Shown here one piece after another: positions 1-8,862 of a stretch of 61,838 nucleotides of DNA. Every line of letters starts with the position of its first letter. Positions within the stretch are counted from its first letter, which is position 1. Source of the DNA: Bradyrhizobium lablabi. GTDB taxonomy: Bacteria > Pseudomonadota > Alphaproteobacteria > Rhizobiales > Xanthobacteraceae. The notes beneath the pieces were generated by a model that saw only the letters and a list, made by a program, of their open reading frames with translations, ran no database searches and had not been told where the DNA came from. The position numbers and the translations under genes were made by a program. Where the stretch lies: NCBI RefSeq assembly GCF_001440475.1, contig NZ_LLYB01000060.1:84146-145983 (forward strand), written 5' to 3'.

Positions 1-1058
1 GCCTTGGCGAACTCGGCGGCGGGGATCTCCGGCCGCTTCGGGATGCCGACCTGGTTGAGGCAATAGAGCGGCGCGCGGTCGTTCGGCCGCGATGCCTTCA
101 GGAGGTCGAAGATGTTCTTGGTGTTGCGCAGATTGGCAAGATCGGGCGCCGCGACGATCAGGATGTCGTCGGCCGCGATCAGGGCGCGCTTGGTCCATCC
201 CGACCATTGATGGGGAACGTCGAGCACGATGCAGGGCATCGTGGTGCGAAGCGTGTCGAAGATCGAATCGAATGCCTCGGCGCCGAAATCGTAGACACGG
301 TCGAGCGTCGCCGGCGCCGCCAGCAGGCTCAGATGATCGGTGCATTTCGACAGCAGCCGGTCGAGGAACGCGGTATCGATCCGGTCGGGCGAGAACACCG
401 CATCCGCGATGCCCTGTGGCGGATCCTGATTGTAGTCGAGCCCGGCGGTGCCGAAGGCAAGGTCGAGATCGGCGACCACCGAATCCAGCGCCAGATCGCG
501 TGCGATCGCCCAGGCGACGTTGTGGGCAACGGTGGACGCGCCGACGCCGCCCTTGGCGCCGACGACGGCGATGATGCGGCCGACGGCCTTGGCTTCCGGC
601 GACGAGAACAGGTTGCAGACCGAGCGCACGACGTCGATGGCATTGACCGGGGCGATGACGTAGTCGCTGACGCCGCGGCGGACCAGTTCGCGATAGAGCA
701 TGACGTCGTTGATGCGCCCGATCACGATCACGCGGGTTCCGGCGTCGCAAACAGAGGCGAGCTGGTCGAGGCCGACGAGAATGTCGTTGCGGCCTTCGGT
801 CTCCAGGATGATGACGTTGGGGGTCGGGGCCGAGCGATAGGCCTCGATGGCGGCGGCCATGCCGCCCATCTGGATCTTGAGATGGGCCTTGCCCAGGCGG
901 CGGTCTTCGCCCGCCGACTGCACCGCGGCCGCCGTTTCCACCGTCTCGCAGAAAGCCTGCACCGACACCCGCGGCGCCGGCGCGATGTGATCCTCGGTCG
1001 ACGGCGCCGTGATTTCCGGCTGCTGCTGTTCTGTATTCTGGCGCGAGTAAGTGATCAT
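1..1058 (-). CDS. cpaE: Tad/Flp pilus assembly ATPase CpaE (TadZ), partial at window edge
   Basis: The start codon is at 1058; the C-terminus runs off the left edge, so about 352 codons are visible. Residues about 30-155 look like a receiver-type domain. A ParA/MinD-type ATPase domain follows, with the deviant Walker A motif GAKGGVGAST near residues 167-176 and the acidic motif VADLDLAFG after it. In this family CpaE/TadZ localises the Tad pilus machine at the cell pole. Its ATG overlaps the cpaD stop in an ATGA arrangement, so translation is probably coupled. cpaF and the tadBC genes would be expected beyond the window edge. Family assignment is firm. Confidence 0.93.
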   Translation of the reverse strand, partial: MITYSRQNTEQQQPEITAPSTEDHIAPAPRVSVQAFCETVETAAAVQSAGEDRRLGKAHLKIQMGGMAAAIEAYRSAPTPNVIILETEGRNDILVGLDQLASVCDAGTRVIVIGRINDVMLYRELVRRGVSDYVIAPVNAIDVVRSVCNLFSSPEAKAVGRIIAVVGAKGGVGASTVAHNVAWAIARDLALDSVVADLDLAFGTAGLDYNQDPPQGIADAVFSPDRIDTAFLDRLLSKCTDHLSLLAAPATLDRVYDFGAEAFDSIFDTLRTTMPCIVLDVPHQWSGWTKRALIAADDILIVAAPDLANLRNTKNIFDLLKASRPNDRAPLYCLNQVGIPKRPEIPAAEFAK

Positions 1059-1810
1059 TTGCCGGTATCGCTGAGTTTGGCCTTGTCGGCCTCGGGATAG
1101 GTGGTCGTGGTCGTCATGCCCTTGCGATATTTGTCGAAGGCGATGGCACGGCGCGGAGTAAAGGCTGGGGTTTCGGGACGCGGCTGCGCGAGGTCGGCCG
1201 GATTGTCGACCATCGCCGCAAGATTGCGCTGATTGGCGCAGCCGAAATTGTAATAGGACTTGTTGTCGAAGTAGTTCTTGTTGTTGATCGACGGACCGAG
1301 ATCCTCCGGCCACAGGCCGCATGGGCCGGCCACCGCCGAAATCTTCGGATAGTTGAGACGGATCGCGGCCATATGCCTGGGATCTTCGGGACGATACTGG
1401 CGGACATTGACCGCGCGCGGCGGCACGCCGGCGGCGGAGAAGGTCGCCTGGATCTCCCGCAATGAATCCTCGGCCGCCCGCGCATTCGGCGTATTGACGG
1501 GCACGTCGACGCTGATGGCGCCGGTGCCTTCGCGAAGCCAGGTCTGCGCCAGGTACATGACGTCGGCGCGCTGGGAGGCGGAAAGGCCGCCGCGTCCGCG
1601 ACCGACGAAAACGACGATCGAGCGGTCGGCTTCCTGGACCGCGATCGGGTGGCGCAGGCGGTAATCCTCGGGCACGCTGGCTGTTGTCGCCGGATCGACG
1701 ACGGCATGCTTGCAGGCACCGAGCGCCACGGAAAGACCGATCAGCGCTACGGTCAGGCGGAGCGCGCGCTTGCGATCGGCGGGTCTTGGGAATGTGCTCT
1801 GTGATGTCAT
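1055..1810 (-). CDS. cpaD: Pilus assembly lipoprotein CpaD
   Basis: A 251-residue protein with a lipoprotein signal: basic N-terminus, hydrophobic stretch and lipobox VALGAC with the lipidated Cys near residue 33. CpaD is the outer-membrane-associated partner of the CpaC secretin in Tad systems. The body contains the family-typical segments GRGRGGLSASQRADV and GPCGLWPEDLG, and FGCANQRNLAAM near residues 190-200. It lies between cpaC (9 bp upstream) and cpaE (4 bp overlap), all on the minus strand, as in Caulobacter-type cpa operons. Confidence 0.93.
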   Translation of the reverse strand: MTSQSTFPRPADRKRALRLTVALIGLSVALGACKHAVVDPATTASVPEDYRLRHPIAVQEADRSIVVFVGRGRGGLSASQRADVMYLAQTWLREGTGAISVDVPVNTPNARAAEDSLREIQATFSAAGVPPRAVNVRQYRPEDPRHMAAIRLNYPKISAVAGPCGLWPEDLGPSINNKNYFDNKSYYNFGCANQRNLAAMVDNPADLAQPRPETPAFTPRRAIAFDKYRKGMTTTTTYPEADKAKLSDTGK

Positions 1811-1819
1811 CGTCCCGCC

Positions 1820-3301
1820 TCAGTCCGTAATAAAGCCGTAGGTGCCGCGATAATTCCGAGTCTTTTCGACGCGGCCCGGAACGCCGTAGATGCGATTGAT
1901 GCTGCCGAGCAGGTCGGCCTGCGGGTCCGCCACGGCGGCGAAGCCGTCGTCGGGGCGCGACAGGTCCTTCTGCGCCACCGCGCGGACCACGTATGGCGTG
2001 ACCAGAACCATCAGCTCGGTCTGGTTGTTGACGTAGTCGCGGCTGCGGAACAGCGAGCCGAGGATCGGCAGTTGCGCCAGGCCGGGCAGGCCGTTGATGG
2101 CCTGCTTGGTCTGCTCCGCGATCAAGCCCGCCATGGCCATCGCGCCGCCGGAAGGAATCTCCAGCGTGGTTTCCGCGCGGCGGGTCTTGATCGAGGGAAT
2201 GGTTAGCGCGTTCGTCGAGTTGTTGTTGAGCGCCTGCGTCAGCGTGATCGAGTTGTCGTTCGACAGTTCCGACACCTCGGTCATGACGCGAAGGCTGATC
2301 CGTCCTTCGGTCATCACCACCGGCGTGAAGTTGAGCGAAATGCCAAACTTCTTGAACGAGATCTGGGTCGTACAGACGCGTGTGACCGGATCGCAGGCAT
2401 AGCCTGCGGGAACGGGAAATTCGCCGCCGGCAATGAAGGTCGCGGATTCGCCCGAGATCGCGGTCAGGTTGGGCTCGGCCAGCGTGCGAACGACGCCGGC
2501 GCTTTCCATTGCGCGCAGCGTAGCCGTCACTGACGACGAAGTGCCGCTGCCGAACGTTCCCTGCGCCGAGTTGCCCGAGACCAGCGAACGGCCGAGGGCG
2601 GTGAACGGGTTGGCGTTGGTGAAATTCACCACCGAGGTGCCGTAGGTGAAGCTGGCCGAGAGATCGATGCCCAGCTGCTTGATGATATTGCGGGAGACTT
2701 CGGCGACCGTCACCTTCAGCATCACCTGGTCGCGGCCGCGGACCGCGATCGAATTGACGACCTTCTCGGCGCCGCCGACCAGGCGGGCGGCGATGTCGGC
2801 GGCCTGTTGCGCTTCGACCGGGCTTGCGGCGCTGCCAGTCAGCACGACGCCATCGCCGACACCTTCGATCACGATGTCCGAATTCGGCAGCGACTGCTTC
2901 AGCGCGGCGCGCACGCCGTTGAGGTCGCGCTTGACCGCTATGTCATAGGCTGCGATCTGCGCTCCGGTTGAATCGAAGAAAACGATGTTGGTCTGGCCGA
3001 CCGCGGCGCCGATGATATAAGCGCGCTGGGTCGTCCGCACGACCGCGTTGGCGACCTTGGGGTCGGCGACCAGCACGTCCTTGATCTCGCGCGGCAGATC
3101 GACCACCATCGATTTGCCGATTCCGAGCGAAACGAAACGCGCGTTCATCTGTCCTTCGGCGGCGGCCGGAGCCATCGCGCGGTAATCGCTTGCTACCACC
3201 GGCGTCAGCGCCGGATTGAGCGTGAGAGCAGCCACGGCCGAAAACGACAGGGCGCGGACGATGAACGTTCGCATCATCGGCTGAATTTCCCTGCACTTCA
3301 T
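1820..3301 (-). CDS. cpaC: Tad pilus secretin CpaC (RcpA)
   Basis: A 493-residue outer-membrane secretin. After a signal peptide ending near VVAS comes a pilus-formation N-terminal domain (GIGKSMVVDLPREIKDVLV...), then a BON-like segment and the C-terminal secretin domain with the characteristic VPVPAGY-like and SGGAMAMAGLI segments. The start at 3301 is chosen because GAAAGGACG precedes it at good spacing. A second start (MMRTF, 3277) also has an AGGGA upstream and would give 485 residues. The open frame extends much further upstream, but that part lies out of frame over cpaB and is not coding. The gap to cpaB is 17 bp. Confidence 0.94.
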   Translation of the reverse strand: MKCREIQPMMRTFIVRALSFSAVAALTLNPALTPVVASDYRAMAPAAAEGQMNARFVSLGIGKSMVVDLPREIKDVLVADPKVANAVVRTTQRAYIIGAAVGQTNIVFFDSTGAQIAAYDIAVKRDLNGVRAALKQSLPNSDIVIEGVGDGVVLTGSAASPVEAQQAADIAARLVGGAEKVVNSIAVRGRDQVMLKVTVAEVSRNIIKQLGIDLSASFTYGTSVVNFTNANPFTALGRSLVSGNSAQGTFGSGTSSSVTATLRAMESAGVVRTLAEPNLTAISGESATFIAGGEFPVPAGYACDPVTRVCTTQISFKKFGISLNFTPVVMTEGRISLRVMTEVSELSNDNSITLTQALNNNSTNALTIPSIKTRRAETTLEIPSGGAMAMAGLIAEQTKQAINGLPGLAQLPILGSLFRSRDYVNNQTELMVLVTPYVVRAVAQKDLSRPDDGFAAVADPQADLLGSINRIYGVPGRVEKTRNYRGTYGFITD

Positions 3302-3318
3302 ATCGTGCGTCCTTTCGG

Positions 3319-4110
3319 TCACTTCTGCATCGTCTGCTGGCTGGCGACGCCATAACGAATGACGTTGAAATTTTCGCCGCGCCTGTTGCGTAGCTGCTCG
3401 TCCGGATTTTCGGTCGCCTTGACGTCGGCGATGCTGCGCAGCGCCAGCGTCAGCGTGCCGCTCTGGCGCGACTGCGCCAGGGTCTCGGCCTGTTCGGGCT
3501 TCAGCTCGAGGGTGACGGTCTTGCCAACCAGCGAGTTGGCGCCTTCCTTTTCCTTCGGCGCCTGGTCGATCGCGAGAACACGAACATTGGCGAGGATGAT
3601 TTCCGAAGTGGAGACGTCCGGACCTCTGCCGTTGGCGCTCCTCTCGCGCTTGGTCAGAAGCACGTCGACGCGGTCGTTCGGCAGGATGAAGCCGCCGGCG
3701 CCGGTTTCCGGCGAAATTTCGGTGGAAATGGCCCGGTAGCCGGCCGGCAGGATCGCCGCCATGAAGCCGGAGCCGTCGACTTTCACCAGCTTCTGCTCGC
3801 GAATCGGCTCGCCCGCGATGAACGGGGAGCGTGCGATCGAGCCGGTGATTTCGGTGATGGCGTCGGCCTTGCTGGCCTTGTTGATGAAGTTGCTGCTGGC
3901 GGTCGCGGCCGGCCACATCTGCCATTGCAGATCGTCCGGCTTGACCGACTGGCCGAGGCCGATGTCCGATTTGGCGACGAGAATTTCGACGGTCTGCATC
4001 TGCGCGACCGGCTCCGGCGCTGGCTTGTCGCCGGACCCGCTGGCGAGATAGGCGGCAATGCCGCCGGCGACGATCGCGATGGCCAGAACCACAATGCGTG
4101 GCTTATTCAT
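3319..4110 (-). CDS. cpaB: Pilus assembly protein CpaB (RcpC)
   Basis: A 263-residue protein starting MNKPRIVVLAIAIVAGG, a single N-terminal membrane anchor. A SAF-type domain follows (about residues 40-105, VEILVAKSDIGLGQSVKPDD), then the CpaB/RcpC domain with ILPAGYRAISTEISPETGAGGFILPNDRVDV. In Tad systems CpaB is a periplasmic partner of the secretin. A start at 4128 would add six residues (MWKVKR) but has no ribosome-binding site, while GGAAAGTGAAG precedes 4110. It sits between cpaA and cpaC in the same orientation. Confidence 0.93.
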   Translation of the reverse strand: MNKPRIVVLAIAIVAGGIAAYLASGSGDKPAPEPVAQMQTVEILVAKSDIGLGQSVKPDDLQWQMWPAATASSNFINKASKADAITEITGSIARSPFIAGEPIREQKLVKVDGSGFMAAILPAGYRAISTEISPETGAGGFILPNDRVDVLLTKRERSANGRGPDVSTSEIILANVRVLAIDQAPKEKEGANSLVGKTVTLELKPEQAETLAQSRQSGTLTLALRSIADVKATENPDEQLRNRRGENFNVIRYGVASQQTMQK

Positions 4111-4236
4111 ACGCTTCACTTTCCACATTACGCTGCGACGCTTCCGTCGCGGTGATGGGAGTTGACCAGCTATTCGTCAAAGCATGGTTAATGAGGCGTG
4201 TGTAAATTGCCTTAACGGAAAGTTAGCGACGCCGGA

Positions 4237-4761
4237 TCAGCGCATGGCGAGGTGAGTGAGGCCGACCGCCTTGATCCATTCGGTCTCGGGATAGACGATC
4301 AGCGCGCCGAGCGCGAGGGCGATGCCGTAGGGGATTCCGCTCTGTTTGTCGTGCAGCCGGTTCAGCCAGGCCTGTCCCGTGAGGAAGGCGGGCAGCGGCC
4401 ATTGCCGGAACTGAATCAGCAGGATCGTCAGCGCGCCGCCGAGCAGCGAGACATAGAGCAGATAATTGAGCAGGTGGTCGAAGCCGAACCAAAGCGCCAC
4501 GCTGGCCGCGACCTTGGCGTCGCCGCCGCCGACCCATCCCATCGCGAAGCAGCCAAAGGCCACAACCAGAACGGCGGCGCCGGCGCCGAAATGCAGAAGG
4601 ATGTCGTGCAGACCCATGCCGCCGAGCACCGCAAGTACGACGAAGCCGGCGATCAGTGCCAGCGACACCCGGTTCGAAATCGTCATCGTGAACAGGTCGC
4701 TCGCGGCGGCGAACGCCATCAGGGCCGGAAACAGCAGGAGGCGGGCGGTATCGAGGATCAT
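4237..4761 (-). CDS. cpaA: Prepilin peptidase CpaA (TadV type)
   Basis: A 174-residue polytopic protein of the type-IV prepilin peptidase A24 family. The two catalytic aspartates are visible: one in AASDLFTMTISNR near residue 21 and one in the GxGD-like motif GGGDAK near residue 100. The short length, without the cytoplasmic methyltransferase domain, is typical of TadV/CpaA peptidases that mature Flp pilins. The flp gene lies just upstream but is separated by a strong terminator, so cpaA probably has its own promoter or depends on read-through. Confidence 0.93.
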   Translation of the reverse strand: MILDTARLLLFPALMAFAAASDLFTMTISNRVSLALIAGFVVLAVLGGMGLHDILLHFGAGAAVLVVAFGCFAMGWVGGGDAKVAASVALWFGFDHLLNYLLYVSLLGGALTILLIQFRQWPLPAFLTGQAWLNRLHDKQSGIPYGIALALGALIVYPETEWIKAVGLTHLAMR

Positions 4762-4918
4762 GAAATCACGCTTGCTGCGGTTGACCGGGGTGCAGGCTCC
4801 GGCCGAGCCTAGTCACGAGAAATGAACAATCGGGAAACGAGGGAAGTCGCGGGGGGCGCGCGCTTGCCGGATCCGGTGCCTGACCACCGCGTCCGGCGCG
4901 TGCGCGCTCTGGTGAAAA

Positions 4919-4952
4919 CGAAAAAGGCCCCGGCTTTTTTCCGGGGCCTTCC
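4919..4952 (-). terminator. Intrinsic terminator of flp
   Basis: Inverted repeat AAGGCCCCGG (4924-4933) and CCGGGGCCTT (4941-4950) with a 7-nt loop. On the minus strand it is followed by a T-run. It lies about 20 bp past the flp stop codon, so abundant pilin mRNA can end before cpaA. Confidence 0.85.
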
Positions 4953-4973
4953 ACGCTAACTCGTAGCGGTCGC

Positions 4974-5138
4974 TTACTTCAGCGAGCTCGAGATCGTGTT
5001 GAAGTTCGTCGACAGCTTGGTGCCGAGACCGTTGACGGCGGTGATGATCGCGATCGCGATGCCGGCGGCAATCAGACCGTACTCGATGGCGGTGGCGCCG
5101 GACTCATCCTTCACGAAACGCGAAACGAGATTCTTCAT
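4974..5138 (-). CDS. flp: Flp-type pilin
   Basis: A 54-residue Flp pilin: short basic leader MKNLVSRFVKDESG, then ATAIEYGLIAAGIAIAII, the hydrophobic assembly helix. CpaA would cleave after the Gly of the DESG|ATAIEYG site; the Glu-Tyr pair of Flp pilins is present. AGGAG lies 8 bp before the ATG. It is monocistronic, with its own terminator, and is first in the minus-strand cpa cluster. It forms the fibre of the adhesive Tad pilus. Confidence 0.95.
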   Translation of the reverse strand: MKNLVSRFVKDESGATAIEYGLIAAGIAIAIITAVNGLGTKLSTNFNTISSSLK

Positions 5139-5446
5139 AGATGATAACTCCTGTGTACACGTGGCTGGTCGAACTTAAGTTTGGTCTCGCCGGCGTTCTC
5201 AGCACCGTGACCATGGCGTCACCCTAGGGTGCGACAATTTCGACGCAGTTAATTCGACCATCGAAAAATGCTAGGAACTTGCTGTTATTCAGCACAGTAA
5301 ACGCTGCATTAAAGCGTTCGATAAAAATCCAAGCGCGACTTCGAAGCGCCTTCGTCGCGATCGCAGCGTGTCGGTCGAGTCCTTTGATTCACGGCTCCTT
5401 AAGCGCAAGCGGATACGCCTTGCAGGTCTGATCGAGCGGGGCCGTC
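5139..5446 (-). promoter_or_regulatory. flp upstream region with a perfect 12-bp palindrome
   Basis: This 308-bp gap separates flp (minus) from the first hydroxylase gene (plus). It is more AT-rich than its surroundings and holds the perfect palindrome CACCCTAGGGTG at 5220-5231, about 82 bp before the flp start. Promoters for both directions are expected here, but no convincing -35/-10 pair was identified. The operator role of the palindrome is inference. Confidence 0.4.
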
Positions 5447-6277
5447 ATGTCGAGTTTACCAATGGAAGTCATCGAGGTGGTGGGCCAGACGATGGCGAAG
5501 GTCGTTCCGGTCACGATCATGCTCGCTGTTGTGTTCACGGTGCTCTCGCACTTCTGGGCCTGCAATCCGGGCAAACCCTGGTGGCGCAAGCGCGAGCTCA
5601 TTACCGACATCTGCTACTGGTTCTTCGTGCCGGTGTTCGCACGCATCTTCCGCATCGGCCTGCTGGTGCTCGGCGCCTCAGTCGTCTTCAACATTCACGA
5701 GGTCGACGAACTGATCGCATTCTACGACAACGGCCATGGGCCGCTGGCGCAGCTTCCGCTGTGGATGCAGGCGATACTGTTCCTGGTCGCATCCGACTTC
5801 ATGCTGTACTGGCTGCACCGCATGTTTCACGGCGGCGGCTTCTGGAAATATCACGCCATCCATCATTCCTCGGAAGATCTCGAGTGGATCTCGGCGGCGC
5901 GCTTTCACCCCGTCAACCTCTTCATCGGAACGATCCTGGTCGACGTCGTCCTGCTGATGGCGGGCATATCGCCCAACATCATGCTGTGGGTCGGGCCGTT
6001 CACGACCTTCCACTCCGCCTTCGTTCACGCCAACCTGAACTGGACGCTCGGGCCGTTCAAATATGTGCTGGCCACGCCGGTCTTCCATCGCTGGCATCAC
6101 ACCTCGCTGGAAGAGGGCGGCAACACCAATTTTGCGGGCACCTTTCCGCTCTGGGACATTCTGTTCGGAACGTTCCGCATGCCCGAGAACCGGCTGCCTG
6201 AAACTTACGGCGTGGACGAAGATCAGCAGGTCCCGACCGAGATTGGCGGGCAACTGGCTTATCCATTCCGCCACTAG
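5447..6277 (+). CDS. Sterol desaturase / fatty acid hydroxylase family membrane protein (copy 1)
   Basis: A 276-residue membrane protein with the three histidine clusters of membrane di-iron hydroxylases: HRMFH, HAIHH and HRWHH. Several hydrophobic stretches precede and separate them. Family members hydroxylate or desaturate lipid substrates at the membrane; the substrate here is unknown. It is by eye at least three-quarters identical to the protein encoded at 8863-9690. The start at 5447 matches the paralog's N-terminus. It is followed 19 bp later by a polytopic membrane protein in the same direction. Confidence 0.88.
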   Translation: MSSLPMEVIEVVGQTMAKVVPVTIMLAVVFTVLSHFWACNPGKPWWRKRELITDICYWFFVPVFARIFRIGLLVLGASVVFNIHEVDELIAFYDNGHGPLAQLPLWMQAILFLVASDFMLYWLHRMFHGGGFWKYHAIHHSSEDLEWISAARFHPVNLFIGTILVDVVLLMAGISPNIMLWVGPFTTFHSAFVHANLNWTLGPFKYVLATPVFHRWHHTSLEEGGNTNFAGTFPLWDILFGTFRMPENRLPETYGVDEDQQVPTEIGGQLAYPFRH

Positions 6278-6296
6278 GACCCGCCGGTAATTTCGC

Positions 6297-7754
6297 ATGA
6301 GCATCGAAGCAGAGGCGATCCAGAGGGAGAAAACCTTCAGCCTTGCCGATGTCCCGGCATGGCTGTGGCTCGGCATCGGCGTCTACGCGCTGTTGCTGAT
6401 CCGCGGCGCGGCGCTCCTGAACGATTCCGACACCTACTGGCAGATCGCCGTGGGGCAGTGGATCCTCGACCATCAAGCCTTGCCGCGCGTCGACATCTAT
6501 TCCTTCACCAAGGCCGGAGAGCCGTGGACGTCGTCGTCCTGGCTGGCGCAGGTGCTGTATGCGGTGAGCTACAATCTGGCGGGCTGGACCGGGCCGGTCG
6601 TTCTCGCCGCGAGCTCGATCGCCGCAACCTTCGCGTTGTTCACCCACATTCTAGGCCGCCGCATCCCCGCCGGCTATGCGGTCGCGGTCGCGATCGCGGC
6701 GCTGGTGCTTTCGATGGGGCATTTTCTGGCGCGCCCGCACGTGCTGGTGCTGCCGATCATGCTGGCCTGGGCGTACGGGCTGATGTCGGCGAGCGAGCGC
6801 GGAGAGGCACCGTCGCCATGGCTGTTGCCGTTGCTCGCGTTGTGGGCGAACCTGCACGGCGGGTTCGTGTTCGGCCTCGTGCTGGTCGGTGCATTCGCGC
6901 TGGATGCCTTGTGGAATGCCGAGCATGCCCGGCGACGGTCGGTGACGCTGCGCTGGGCAGCGTTCGGCGTCGGCGCGCTGGTGGCCTGCTGCGCCACGCC
7001 GTACGGGTGGGGATCGATCCTCGCCGCCCGCAAGATCCTCGATCTCGGCGAACTCCTGCATCTGATCTATGAATGGATGCCGGCGGACTTCAGCAAATTC
7101 GGTGCGTTCGAGATGGCGATCCTCGTGCTGATCGCCGGCGCGCTTTCCGGCGGCGTCAAGCTTACGCCGCCGCGGATCGCGCTGGTGCTGGGCCTGCTGC
7201 ATATGGCGCTGTCGCATGTCAGGAACGTCGAAATTTTCGCGCTGCTGCTGCCGATCGTGGTGCTCGCGCCGGTGGCCTCGCAGTTCGCGCTGCGGCCGGC
7301 CTGGTCCGCCCGCGCCGGTGCCCCGATGTCCGTGGTTGCAGCGGTAATCGCCCTGCTCGGCGGCTGGACGTGGCTGCTGGCAGCCAACACCACCTTCGCA
7401 CCGCCCCAAAACCATTCGCCGGCGGCGGCTGTCGATGCGCTGATGGCGCATCATCCGAAGCGGGTTCTCAACGATCTCCCGTTCGGCGGCTATCTGATCT
7501 GGCGGCAGATCCCGGTCTTCATCGACGGGCGTGCCGAGCTCTACGGCGAAGCCTTTGAGATGGCCTATTACCGCGCGATGCAGCTCAAGGACGTGAACGA
7601 GCTTCTCAATATCCTCAAGACCTGGCAGATCGATGCCGTGCTGCTGACGCCTTTCACGCCGGCGGTCAGCCTGCTTGATCACACCGCGGGTTGGCGGCGC
7701 GTCTACGCCGATGGCAACGCCGTATTGCACGTCCGTACCGCCGGCACGCCATGA
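6297..7754 (+). CDS. Polytopic membrane protein, GT-C glycosyltransferase-like
   Basis: A 485-residue protein with many hydrophobic segments. The N-terminal loop after the first membrane segment reads LLNDSDTYWQIAVGQWIL and then PRVDIYSFTKAGEPWTSSSW. This acidic-loop pattern resembles lipid-linked-sugar GT-C transferases, but I cannot assign a known family with certainty. The C-terminal region has a soluble part (FIDGRAELYGEAF). Its TGA overlaps the ATG of the next gene (ATGA), so the two are probably translationally coupled. Function is unproven; glycan or lipid modification is an inference from context. Confidence 0.6.
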   Translation: MSIEAEAIQREKTFSLADVPAWLWLGIGVYALLLIRGAALLNDSDTYWQIAVGQWILDHQALPRVDIYSFTKAGEPWTSSSWLAQVLYAVSYNLAGWTGPVVLAASSIAATFALFTHILGRRIPAGYAVAVAIAALVLSMGHFLARPHVLVLPIMLAWAYGLMSASERGEAPSPWLLPLLALWANLHGGFVFGLVLVGAFALDALWNAEHARRRSVTLRWAAFGVGALVACCATPYGWGSILAARKILDLGELLHLIYEWMPADFSKFGAFEMAILVLIAGALSGGVKLTPPRIALVLGLLHMALSHVRNVEIFALLLPIVVLAPVASQFALRPAWSARAGAPMSVVAAVIALLGGWTWLLAANTTFAPPQNHSPAAAVDALMAHHPKRVLNDLPFGGYLIWRQIPVFIDGRAELYGEAFEMAYYRAMQLKDVNELLNILKTWQIDAVLLTPFTPAVSLLDHTAGWRRVYADGNAVLHVRTAGTP

Positions 7755-8803
7755 CACGGCGCAACCAGTCGCTGGATCTTTTGCGCGGCGTGGCCATCTT
7801 GCTGGTCGTGCTGGTGCACTGCCAGGAAGAGTCCACCGGCGTCGTTCCCGGCCTGTCCTGGTTTGCCAGGAATTACGGCGGGCTCGGCGTCCAGCTCTTT
7901 TTCATCATCAGCGGCTATACGATGATGCTGACATTTGGCGACAGGCTCGATCTGGTCGCCGCCCGCTCGTTCTACATCCGGCGCTTCTTCCGGATCGCGC
8001 CGCTGTTCTGGGTCGCCATTGTTTTTTACCTGCTGGCGACGCGCGGCCGCGGCATCACGAACTTTGCGCCTGACGGCGTCGGCGTGAGCGAGGTGCTGCT
8101 GACGTTCTTCTTCCTGCATTCGTGCAGCGTCACCGCCTACAATTCGGTGGTTCCGGGCGGCTGGAGCATTGCGGTGGAGATGCAGTTCTATCTGCTGTTC
8201 CCGCTGCTGATCTACCTGTTCCGCCGCCGCAACGGCGCCACGCTGTGTTACGCGTCGATCGCGCTTGTCAGCGTCATCGGACAATTGGCCGTCGAGCCCT
8301 ATCTGATTCCGCGGCTGGCAGCGTCGCTGCCCGCCAGCCAGACGTATCTGGCTGAAGGCGTCTTCACCAGCTGGCTGCCGCGCCAGGTGATCTGCTTCGG
8401 CTTCGGTATTCTGCTGTATGACTATATCGAGCTGAAGAACAGGCCGACATTCGCCGCGCTGGTGCTGCTCGGCGCTGCGCTGATCGTCACGCCGCAGGGC
8501 GCCGACGTCGCGTTGCTGGCTGCATTCGCCTTCGGTCTACTGATCTCGAACGTCTCGCTGTCGTGGATGACGGTGCTGGGACGTCACTCCTACGCCATCT
8601 ATCTCGTTCATTTCGCCGTGGTGTCGCTGATAGCCGGACTGGTCCCGGTGGGCCTGGTGCCGCTGTTCGTGCTGGTCTCGGCCGTGTCGCTGGCGTTCAG
8701 CTATTATCTGATCGAGCCGCGGATCGAGCGTCCCTTCAACCGGCTGGGCCACGCACTGGCGTCGGCCGGCAGTGCCCCGAAAGCCGTCGTGACGACCGCC
8801 TGA
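7751..8803 (+). CDS. Acyltransferase family 3 (OafA/YrhL-like) membrane protein
   Basis: A 350-residue polytopic protein. The N-terminus MTRRNQSLDLLRGVAILLVVLVHC carries the family-defining D-x-R-G-x-A-x-x-x-V-x-x-H pattern (here LDLLRGVAI...VHC). FFIISGYTMML and SYAIYLVHF are typical of O-acyltransferases that acetylate cell-surface polysaccharides or lipids. The start at 7751 is preferred over an upstream in-frame start because it overlaps the preceding stop codon (ATGA). Confidence 0.85.
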   Translation: MTRRNQSLDLLRGVAILLVVLVHCQEESTGVVPGLSWFARNYGGLGVQLFFIISGYTMMLTFGDRLDLVAARSFYIRRFFRIAPLFWVAIVFYLLATRGRGITNFAPDGVGVSEVLLTFFFLHSCSVTAYNSVVPGGWSIAVEMQFYLLFPLLIYLFRRRNGATLCYASIALVSVIGQLAVEPYLIPRLAASLPASQTYLAEGVFTSWLPRQVICFGFGILLYDYIELKNRPTFAALVLLGAALIVTPQGADVALLAAFAFGLLISNVSLSWMTVLGRHSYAIYLVHFAVVSLIAGLVPVGLVPLFVLVSAVSLAFSYYLIEPRIERPFNRLGHALASAGSAPKAVVTTA

Positions 8804-8862
8804 AGCCCGCTGACGGTCGTGCAAACTGGCGGCGAGGCGGGGATTCTGCTACGCCGGTCGAA

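Noticed and set aside
92..1100. Long plus-strand open frames opposite cpaE (160 and 297 codons)
   Set aside because: They are antisense shadows of a high-GC gene; composition is Arg/Asp-rich and no family is recognisable, while the minus strand gives a clear CpaE.
3302..3925. N-terminal extension of cpaC by about 200 residues
   Set aside because: The stretch lies over cpaB in another frame and has low-complexity Arg/Gln-rich sequence; a good ribosome-binding site and signal peptide support the start at 3301.
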